A stretch of 12,195 nucleotides of DNA, taken from NCBI GenBank assembly GCA_036940085.1, contig JALLBK010001114.1:1-12195 (forward strand), read 5' to 3'. Below, piece by piece: positions 1 to 5,667 of the stretch. Under the pieces are notes generated by a model. It was not told where the DNA came from. It ran no database searches and saw nothing but the letters and a program-made list of their open reading frames with translations. Position numbers and translations under genes: made by a program. How positions within the stretch are numbered: position 1 is the first letter of the stretch; the number at the start of each line of letters is the position of its first letter. The DNA is from Discostella pseudostelligera. Its lineage: Eukaryota; Bacillariophyta; Thalassiosirophyceae; Thalassiosirales; Thalassiosiraceae.

Positions 1-2
1 AC

Positions 3-1832
3 AACAACAACAACAACACCCATACAGAACCAAAAAAGAAGCGTCCCAAGAAACAGCACTCAGCCAAGGCATTAGCCCAAATACACCACGAGGAGATTGC
101 TGCCTTTCGTCGACGGATGGGAATACGATTATCCAGTGATAATAAGCAGGAGGTTGCTTTGGGGACACTGCCTGATCCTATATCGAGTTTTAATGAATGG
201 AAATGTCCAACTTGGTGGAGGGAGGAGGGTGTCATCACTACTACGAAAAACAATTCATCGTCGTCGTCTACCAAATCTTCAGCAGCAGCACCACCATCAA
301 CACTGTTCCATCGAATTCATCAAACCATACTAACCAACATCGAACATGGCAAATGGCTTGAACCCACACCTATACAAATGCAGGCCATCCCATCTCTTAT
401 GGAGCGACGAGATATCATGGGTTGTGCACCTACCGGATCGGGCAAGTCCGGTGCTTTTGTGTTGCCGGCACTGATGTTGGCCAAGTGCAGTGAAGATGTA
501 TATTATGGCAAAGTCGTTAGCAATGCGGTAGATGCTACCAATGCAAAGAAGTATAAGAATAAGAAGGACAAGACTACCACCAACGTCGATAAAGTGGATT
601 TGCATGGCCACATCCGCTCCATTCTCCTCGCACCCTCGCGAGAATTAGCCTCCCAACTCCATCGTGAAGCACAACGTCTATCCTCCAACATGCCCGGGAA
701 ATTCCACTGCACACTTTTATCGAAATCCAATGCAGGATTAGCCGTGGCCAATCAATTGGGTGGAAAGAGTGGATTAGATTGCTTAGTGACAACACCATTA
801 CGATTGGTCGAGTGTATGGAACGGGGGATGAAATTGCGTGGTGTGCGGTTGATTGTGCTTGATGAAGCTGATAGATTGCTTGATGCAAGTGATGGACGGA
901 AAGACGATAAGTTGAAGAAGAAGAAGAAGAAGAAGACTGCCAAGAATGATTCCGATGATGAGAGCGACGAAGATGAAGCGGAAGTGGAAAGCGCGAATGA
1001 AGAAGCTTTGCAAAATCAACAACAATCGGGTTCGTCCCAATCACGTACATTCCTCCAACAAATCGATTCCATTCTATCCAACATACCCAGTTCGGCCACA
1101 CGTGCTCTATTCTCTGCTACTCTCGGTCCGTCGGTACGTCATCTCTCGGAATCTATCTTACGATCGCCTATTGACATTACCACGGGAATACATGCCGGTA
1201 TTGGCGGTAATGCGGCTGCCGGTGGTGCTAGCGAACATATCCAACAAGATTTGAAGTTTGTAGGCCGTGAGGAGGGAAAACTACTTGCGATACGTCAATT
1301 AGTTGCTGAAGGTATCACGCCGCCAGTGCTCATCTTTATGCAGAGCAAAGAACGTGCACAGGCATTGTTTGGTGAATTATTATACGATGGAATACGCGTG
1401 GATGTGATCCATGCTGGACGATCGTATGCCAATCGAGAACTTAGTGTACAGAAATTCCGGAGAGGAGAAACTTGGGTGTTAATATGTACTGATTTGGTGG
1501 CGCGAGGAGTGGATTTCAAGGCGGTGAATTTGGTAATCAATTACGATCTACCTGCTGACGGGGTGACGTACGTTCACAGGATCGGCCGTACTGGTCGAGC
1601 AGGAAGGCCGGGGAGAGCGATAACCTTCTTCACTGAGGCAGATTTTGACAATTTGCGCACAATTGCCAATGTCATGCGATTGTCTGGATGCAGTGTACCT
1701 GAGTGGATGTTAACTATGAAGAAGCAACCGTCGACGAAGAATAAGGTGACCGTACCTCCAAAAAGAAGTGGTATCGATACATCTCTCTATGATAAGAAGC
1801 GGAAGAGGACGAAGAAGCATGTCAAAAAGTGA
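3..1832 (+). CDS. DDX52: DEAD-box ATP-dependent RNA helicase, DDX52/Rok1 family (5' partial)
   Basis: Rok1/DDX52 is a nucleolar RNA helicase that acts in early cleavages of pre-rRNA for the 40S subunit. The frame is open from base 3 to the TGA at 1830-1832, so the true start lies upstream. The ATG at 117 is internal, since conserved N-terminal sequence precedes it. Numbering from that Met: family-typical LPDPISSF (18-25), Q-motif region PTPIQMQAIP (83-92), Walker A APTGSGKS (104-111), Ia PSRELASQ (173-180), DEAD (249-252), SAT (333-335), V ARGVDF (462-467) and VI HRIGRTGRAGR (487-497). Phrases such as FFTEADFDNL and ANVMRLSGCSVPEW match my memory of DDX52. All helicase motifs are intact. A basic PKKKRPKK (bases 30-53) and a Lys/Arg-rich tail (1794-1829) fit nuclear/nucleolar import. 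Compared with human DDX52 there are extra segments at 124-165 and about 262-308; the second is Lys-rich, then acidic. Confidence 0.93.
   Translation, partial: NNNNNTHTEPKKKRPKKQHSAKALAQIHHEEIAAFRRRMGIRLSSDNKQEVALGTLPDPISSFNEWKCPTWWREEGVITTTKNNSSSSSTKSSAAAPPSTLFHRIHQTILTNIEHGKWLEPTPIQMQAIPSLMERRDIMGCAPTGSGKSGAFVLPALMLAKCSEDVYYGKVVSNAVDATNAKKYKNKKDKTTTNVDKVDLHGHIRSILLAPSRELASQLHREAQRLSSNMPGKFHCTLLSKSNAGLAVANQLGGKSGLDCLVTTPLRLVECMERGMKLRGVRLIVLDEADRLLDASDGRKDDKLKKKKKKKTAKNDSDDESDEDEAEVESANEEALQNQQQSGSSQSRTFLQQIDSILSNIPSSATRALFSATLGPSVRHLSESILRSPIDITTGIHAGIGGNAAAGGASEHIQQDLKFVGREEGKLLAIRQLVAEGITPPVLIFMQSKERAQALFGELLYDGIRVDVIHAGRSYANRELSVQKFRRGETWVLICTDLVARGVDFKAVNLVINYDLPADGVTYVHRIGRTGRAGRPGRAITFFTEADFDNLRTIANVMRLSGCSVPEWMLTMKKQPSTKNKVTVPPKRSGIDTSLYDKKRKRTKKHVKK
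915..935 (+). repeat. (AAG)7 triplet repeat coding a Lys7 run
   Basis: Seven uninterrupted AAG codons encode Lys267-273 (numbered from the Met at 117) of the helicase, just after the DEAD motif. The run begins a charged low-complexity insert whose next part is Asp/Glu-rich. It is a likely length-variable microsatellite within a surface loop. Confidence 0.9.
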
Positions 1833-2179
1833 TTCGAGAATATTGTTCGCAGAGATATTAGAGGTGCGCAACCTTCGAAACAATAATCAATACTAAGTAA
1901 TTGAAGCATACTGCACCTTTGATACTACCGAAAGACTATCTGATAGGGTGTAGACATCATCAATCATCACCTCAACTCCTCTTCGAAAGCATCAAGAACC
2001 GATCACCGATCCACCATCAGCATCAGCATCTCCATCACCGTCATGCCAACAATTCTACTTTGTCCTTGATTCTACTCATGCTCGATCGTCGAGCGAGAGG
2101 TCGAGATGAAAGGGAAGATGCCAAAACTTTTCGGCACTCGCTGCCACGAGTGTTCTTCCCGCCAAAACATTTCCAGCGC

Positions 2180-2187
2180 TGACGTCA
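2180..2187. promoter_or_regulatory. Perfect CRE-type bZIP site TGACGTCA
   Basis: The 8-bp palindrome TGACGTCA lies 376 nt upstream of the PDZ start codon, and a second TGACG occurs about 25 nt downstream. In the diatom Phaeodactylum tricornutum, TGACGT/ACGTCA elements bound by bZIP factors mediate CO2/cAMP and light responses of plastid genes (established). That this copy works the same way is inference. One palindromic octamer can occur by chance in several kilobases. Confidence 0.4.
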
Positions 2188-2357
2188 CCCTCCGACACGG
2201 CACAGCTGACGCTGACCAACACCACCAACAAAGCAACAATCAGCAAGCAACTGAGGAAGAGCGGCATCGACTTCGACGAGGGCGAGCATAGTACCTTAAT
2301 TGATCCGACAAGCAAGCATATCCGAGGGCGAGTGTCCATTTTGATCCCAATCTACCA

Positions 2358-2508
2358 GTAAGTCCGTTCGGTATCTTGTTCGTGATGGTGGTGGCAGGTG
2401 GCGGCGGTGGTGTCTCGTCTGATCGAACCGGCAGGACGATACCTTTCACCGAATACTCTCCCAGCTGACACACTCATCTCGCTTGCTCGTCTGCGTCGCC
2501 AACTTTAG
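2358..2508 (+). other. Candidate 5'-UTR intron of the PDZ gene
   Basis: A strong donor, CA|GTAAGT, sits at 2358-2363. A branch-like CTGAC lies at 2465-2469, followed by a C/T-rich tract and an acceptor CTTTAG ending at 2508, giving 151 nt. Joining its flanks gives a frame that overlaps the PDZ gene in a different frame, so a coding role is unlikely. A non-coding leader intron ending 54 nt before the PDZ ATG fits better. An alternative acceptor is CCCAG at 2460-2464. Confidence 0.35.
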
Positions 2509-2562
2509 GTCTCTTACCTTACAAATAACCCACACGCTTAATACACATAATATATTATTATC

Positions 2563-3296
2563 ATGCGGTCATCAATCCTCATCGCAGCCGCCACAACATC
2601 ATGTGCACATGCCTTTGTCCAAGCACCTGCACCGTCACGGTCGTCGTCGTCAGTACTCAACATGGGTGTCTTCGATGGTGTGAAGGAAGCCTTTGGTGCC
2701 GACGGCATGGGAGAGTTGTCGGTTGAGCGAGAGACACCTATAGATAGGTGGATGGGATGGAATACCAAATCGGTAGATTCTCCTCAAGACGCTGTGGGAA
2801 GCAAGAGTACGTGTAGAAATATCTCACTCTTTGTTTTCATGCATTTTGTGTTTGTTTCAATTACTTACACTGCCTTCCCTTTTCCCTATCCGTCAACCAT
2901 CTCTTTAACGCTATTTCCATCATAGCACCACTCAATTTTATCGATTCCATGGACACAAAAAACTATGTCAGCACTAGCCTCGCAAAACCAATGGGCATTG
3001 TATTTGAAGAGAACGATTCCGAATTCGGTGGCATATTCGTCCTAGAAATAACCGAGGGAAGCTCTTCCGAAATCGATGGTACTCTCCGACCGGGAGATCA
3101 GTTGGTGTCTGTGGGTGGGACGAAGGTTTCGGGTTTGCAGTTCGAGGAGGCTTTGGGTAAGATCATTGAGAGTACGGAGGAGAAGGTGAAATTGGTATTC
3201 TTCCGAGGGCCTGCGAAATTTTTATATGGACCTGCTGGGGCGAGTCAATCCTGGTTGGATGAGTTTATCAAGGGAGAGGCGAAGGTGGAGGCGTAG
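2563..3296 (+). CDS. Plastid-targeted single-PDZ-domain protein (two exons)
   Basis: The CDS joins 2563-2806 and 2926-3296, giving 204 residues. Residues 1-17 form a signal peptide ending AHA, with cleavage before Phe18 (AHA|FVQAP). A Ser/Ala-rich stretch to about residue 33 follows, so this is a plastid-type bipartite presequence. The mature protein opens with [11 protein letters not shown], a short amphipathic helix followed by a Trp-containing segment (DRWMGWN). A PDZ domain spans about 97-177: the ligand-binding loop is KPMGIVF (about 102-108), followed by [16 protein letters not shown] and a final KLVFF strand. The tail ends in an aromatic/acidic SWLDEF motif. PDZ domains bind C-terminal peptides. 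There is no protease or other catalytic domain, so a scaffold or adaptor in stroma or at thylakoids is likely (inference). It converges with the peroxiredoxin gene, 299 nt between stops. The ATG has A at -3. Confidence 0.85.
2807..2925 (+). other. Spliceosomal intron in the PDZ gene (119 nt)
   Basis: The donor is GTACGT (2807-2812) and the acceptor CATAG ends at 2925, preceded by a pyrimidine-rich tract with a possible branch in TTTAAC. Splicing joins codon phase 1 (A + CA = Thr82) and puts the plastid presequence in frame with the PDZ exon. If the intron is retained, the acceptor's own TAG (2923-2925) is an in-frame stop, giving a 120-residue product without the PDZ domain. Confidence 0.85.
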
Positions 3297-3595
3297 TGAT
3301 GGATTTCTCTAGGGGGAGGATACATGAACTGACAGCTCTCTACGGGCATTTGCTAGACTGACCTTCGACTGTAAAACAGAATTGCACGTTTCACAGTGCC
3401 CCGCTGCTAATGTTTTGGTTACCAGTAACAGGTCCTAAATTGGATTGTTCGAAGACATTTTGTGTAAGCAAACATAGCATTGAAGTCCGGAATGATCAAC
3501 CAACGGGTGACTTATCACAAAAGTTGCTGAAACATCTGATTACGGATTCTTTACAGAACTCTATGCTCTAATTGAAGTCAATCTTATCCAAAATC
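3297..3595. other. Convergent 3'-UTR spacer (299 nt)
   Basis: This lies between the stop codons of the PDZ gene (+) and the peroxiredoxin gene (-). It should hold both 3' UTRs. I see no gene, structured RNA or strong polyadenylation hexamer. Confidence 0.6.
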
Positions 3596-4189
3596 TTAGA
3601 AAGGGAGCTTGAATTCGAATTTTCCAGTAGTAGCCTTAGCAGGTGTCATCTCCTCAAGAGCTGCCTTCGCCGCCTCGATATGAGATGCAGCATCGGCAAG
3701 ATTATCATACACACTCGTGCACACACCATTCTTGTCAAGGACGTAGGTGACACGGCCGGGAAGGAAACCAAACGCCGCCTTGGGAACTTTGAACGAGTTT
3801 CGCACTGCATCACCTTCATCGGCAAGGATAGAGAAGTCCAAACCAAGCTCGGCTGCGAACTTTTGCTTCGACTCAGCACCCTGTCCGGAGATACCGACCA
3901 CGTCGGCCTTGTATTGCTTTCTGATGGATTGGATTTCTTTCTGGAACTCCTTCGCCTGGACGGTACATCCAGGAGTAGAGTCGGCGGGGTAAAAGTAAAC
4001 AACGAGCGGCTTCTTATTCTTGGATCTGGTGAAAGTTTTGCCATTCTGATCGACGAGACTGAAGTCGGGAGCGGTTTCGCCAACGGCGAGGTTTAGTGCC
4101 GACGATGACGATAATGAAATAGTGCTGGAGGGAGCAAATGCCGAGGCACTAGCGGCGAAGGCAGCGATGAGAGCAGCGGATGTCTTCAT
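3596..4189 (-). CDS. PRXQ: Plastid peroxiredoxin Q (AhpC/TSA family, BCP type)
   Basis: This thiol peroxidase reduces hydrogen peroxide and alkyl hydroperoxides, usually with thioredoxin as donor, and protects the plastid. It has 197 residues from the ATG at 4189; extension upstream would need a non-ATG start. Residues 1-17 are a signal peptide ending ASA, with cleavage before Phe18 (ASA|FAP, the classic diatom plastid motif), then a Ser-rich transit segment to about 33. The mature domain shows VGETAPDF (36-43), VVYFYP (63-68), STPGCT with peroxidatic Cys75, and the catalytic-site Arg130 (AVRNSF) and Arg146 ([11 protein letters not shown]). Typical PrxQ has a resolving Cys five residues after the first (CTxxAC); here that position is Lys80. 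The only other mature Cys is Cys157. The enzyme is therefore 1-Cys-like or uses a different resolving partner. It is divergent from the gene at 4584. Confidence 0.92.
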   Translation of the reverse strand: MKTSAALIAAFAASASAFAPSSTISLSSSSALNLAVGETAPDFSLVDQNGKTFTRSKNKKPLVVYFYPADSTPGCTVQAKEFQKEIQSIRKQYKADVVGISGQGAESKQKFAAELGLDFSILADEGDAVRNSFKVPKAAFGFLPGRVTYVLDKNGVCTSVYDNLADAASHIEAAKAALEEMTPAKATTGKFEFKLPF

Positions 4190-4306
4190 ATTGGATGTGA
4201 TGATAATAATTGATAATGAACAATCATACGATGAAGCCACGGCGCCCGGAGGTGATAGGGATGGCGATGTTTGCCATGGTGACGATGACGATGATGATGC
4301 ATTTTG

Positions 4307-4313
4307 TGAGTCA
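4307..4313. promoter_or_regulatory. AP-1/Maf-type bZIP half site (TGAGTCAGCA)
   Basis: TGAGTCA followed by GCA matches one half of a T-MARE, the kind of site bound by AP-1/Maf/Nrf bZIP proteins in animals and by Yap/GCN4 proteins in fungi. It lies 118 nt upstream of the peroxiredoxin start. A redox-responsive role is speculative. Confidence 0.25.
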
Positions 4314-4388
4314 GCACTTTTTGCAGCTTATTGCTCTATTGTATCTCTAGCTAGCTGTGCTGCATTGCTTGTGTATGTTGCTTCGCTG

Positions 4389-4404
4389 CACCATCGCGAT
4401 GGTG
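4389..4404. repeat. Perfect 16-bp palindrome
   Basis: CACCATCG is followed directly by its reverse complement CGATGGTG with no spacer. It is centred at 4396.5, ten bases from the midpoint (4386.5) of the divergent spacer. A symmetrical binding site for a homodimeric regulator serving both genes is possible. Confidence 0.5.
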
Positions 4405-4583
4405 ATGCATCGGAATGAATATGAACACAATACTGGTACTGGCGGCTGCGGTGTTGGTGTTGGTGTTGGTGCAATAGGTGGTTCGCATTTGTTGCCTTCG
4501 ATCCCATGGGCTGGTAGAGCCGCAGAACTTCGGCAGCACACTTCGCGTAACAACACTTCTGATTCTGAGAACAGAAGTATCCA

Positions 4584-5210
4584 ATGAACGCGTTTCAATC
4601 AACGAGCGGGTTGGTCGCCACCCCTATCAACAAGGCACGTCACCGCCAGCGAGCATCTAAATCTAATACCTCGTTGCAATCAACACCCAGCAGCATGGTC
4701 GCCCCCAGCACCAGCGGGGCAAAATCTACACCATCACGAGAATTCCGACGGCGTCGTCCACGTCCCTCTCCCATTGATAAAAATAACAATACAAATATCC
4801 ACCGAGAATATCAATTATTGCAATCACAAACTCTCTTCCTACTCGCAACCGTGGCCCTGAGCTTCATACTATTTTTATTATTCACATTGCCCTTCGTGGC
4901 ACTCCTCGGTTTGACAGTCATGGTAACCTCCTCGGGTGCACTGTTTCTTGTATCCTACGCAGCTGTGAAAACAAAATATCGGATAGAGCTCGAAGAACAT
5001 CCATTGGGATTGATCCGTCATTTACCACAATCGGTACAGACTCATTTGACAGAGAAGTCATTGCATAGCTGTCTTAGTCCTACTGCCTCGACGGAATCAT
5101 TGGCGTCGCTATCCCGATTTAGTAATCATAATTCTTTGCCACAAGCACCGGAGCAACAACATCACAGAATAACAAAGAGTCATGATGGGGTACGTCACTG
5201 CAGCGAATGA
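4584..5210 (+). CDS. Unrecognised 208-residue protein with a long hydrophobic hairpin
   Basis: I do not recognise this protein. Residues 1-75 are polar, rich in Ser, Thr, Gln and Arg, with an RRRRPR cluster at 55-60. Residues 83-127 are almost wholly hydrophobic (45 residues) with a single Pro at 103. This would make two closely packed membrane helices or a monotopic hairpin. A conserved-looking amphipathic stretch follows (YRIELEEHPLGLIRHLPQ, 132-149), then a Ser/Gln/His-rich tail. The basic N-terminus, central hairpin and polar tail resemble in outline lipid-droplet or ER hairpin proteins (oleosin, LDAF1/promethin or stramenopile LD proteins), but I see no diagnostic motif such as the oleosin proline knot. 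There is no cleavable signal peptide. An in-frame TGA precedes the ATG by six codons, so the start is well set. It is divergent from PRXQ. Confidence 0.72.
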   Translation: MNAFQSTSGLVATPINKARHRQRASKSNTSLQSTPSSMVAPSTSGAKSTPSREFRRRRPRPSPIDKNNNTNIHREYQLLQSQTLFLLATVALSFILFLLFTLPFVALLGLTVMVTSSGALFLVSYAAVKTKYRIELEEHPLGLIRHLPQSVQTHLTEKSLHSCLSPTASTESLASLSRFSNHNSLPQAPEQQHHRITKSHDGVRHCSE

Positions 5211-5225
5211 TCCATTGCTCGGTGA

Positions 5226-5237
5226 GGGGGGGGGGGG
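5226..5237 (+). repeat. G12 homopolymer
   Basis: Twelve consecutive G residues begin 16 bases after the stop codon of the hairpin protein gene. The tract is prone to slippage and to sequencing error, and its length may be unreliable. Confidence 0.9.
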
Positions 5238-5549
5238 TATGTGCATCTCATGTCCGTGAACGGCCAAGGAATTGTCCGGTCACATCTTTGGCGGCGCTTT
5301 GGTAAGGGTGCTCGATTTAAATGAGTAGACTTAAATTAAGCACATATATAAGCGGGGGATATTATGTAGAGGGGGGGATTGTTGAAAACAGGGCGATTTT
5401 CAGAAGATGCTGCTATCCGAGTGCGACTCTGAGACGACGTATTACAAATGCGCATCACGAGGAGTTGAGGGGATCTTAGTCATCGGTTTGTCAGCAAAGC
5501 ATGCTCAACGGGAGAGGTCAGCAACTCCACGTACGCACATAAATGGCTC

Positions 5550-5555
5550 AATAAA
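5550..5555 (+). terminator. Possible polyadenylation signal AATAAA
   Basis: A canonical hexamer lies 340 nt after the stop of the + strand gene at 4584-5210. It would imply a long 3' UTR. The match may be chance in this A/T-rich stretch, and polyadenylation signals in algae are often degenerate. Confidence 0.25.
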
Positions 5556-5667
5556 TATCTCACGTGAAAGTTGACACACTCATTGCGAAGGAAAGACCAA
5601 CCGAATAGATTTTGTTGCTAGTCTTCGAGGAGTAGAACTGTACATAAAGTTTACATTAATTGACAAA

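Larger units (their letters stand above)
1833..2562. other. Spacer between the helicase gene and the PDZ gene (730 nt)
   Basis: This should contain the helicase 3' UTR and the promoter and 5' UTR of the PDZ gene. Visible features are a palindromic CRE-type site at 2180-2187 with a further TGACG nearby, a GGTGGC-rich patch around 2384-2411 and a candidate intron at 2358-2508. A frame with no stop runs from 2110 to 2357 but has no ATG. No protein gene can be supported here. Several short open frames are CAA/CAC/CAT-rich and look like chance. Confidence 0.6.
4190..4583. promoter_or_regulatory. Divergent promoter spacer between PRXQ and the hairpin protein gene (394 nt)
   Basis: The spacer separates the start codons of two divergent genes and should hold both promoters and 5' UTRs. 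It contains a GACGATGACGATGATGATG run near 4281-4299, an AP-1-type TGAGTCA at 4307-4313, a perfect 16-bp palindrome at 4389-4404 and a GGTGTT hexamer repeat near 4450-4470. No protein gene is convincing in it. Confidence 0.55.
5211..5667. other. Convergent spacer with G-runs (457 nt)
   Basis: This holds the 3' UTRs of the gene ending at 5210 (+) and the gene ending at 5668 (-). It contains a 12-G homopolymer (5226-5237), further G-runs at 5354-5358 and 5371-5377, a TATATAAG at 5345-5352, an AATAAA at 5550-5555 and a CACGTG at 5561-5566. The TATA-like and G-box sequences are not followed by a recognisable gene. I see no tRNA or other structured RNA. Confidence 0.55.

Noticed and set aside
574..1101. 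175-codon open frame on the minus strand inside the helicase gene
   Set aside because: It is antisense to well-conserved helicase motifs. Its Ser/His-rich translation reflects the complement of Asp/Glu and Lys codons.
1901..2182. 93-codon plus-strand frame after the helicase
   Set aside because: It starts with TTG, and the His/Gln/Ser-rich translation from CAT/CAC/CAG runs is typical of non-coding sequence here.
2076..2339. Minus-strand frame with a signal-peptide-like stretch (MPLFLSCLLIVALLVVLVSV)
   Set aside because: The Leu/Val run is the complement of CAA/CAC/AAC-rich sequence on the plus strand. No domain follows, and it overlaps probable promoter/UTR. Kept only as a remote possibility.
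3646..4083. 145-codon frame on the minus strand within PRXQ in another register
   Set aside because: It overlaps the conserved PrxQ coding sequence and its Ser/Arg-rich translation shows no domain.
3572..4096. 174-codon open frame on the plus strand over the peroxiredoxin
   Set aside because: It starts with TTG and is antisense to a protein with clear family motifs and a plastid presequence, so it is a shadow frame.
4190..4240. 17-residue N-terminal extension of PRXQ
   Set aside because: It would begin with GTG, and a plastid signal peptide starts exactly at the ATG at 4189.
4347..4602. Two minus-strand and several plus-strand short frames in the PRXQ/hairpin divergent spacer
   Set aside because: They overlap each other in different registers, include hexamer-repeat translation (Thr-Pro-Thr-Asn runs), and some lack ATG.
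5345..5352. TATATAAG as a promoter TATA box
   Set aside because: No gene on the plus strand follows it before the convergent gene ends, so it is probably a chance A/T-rich match.
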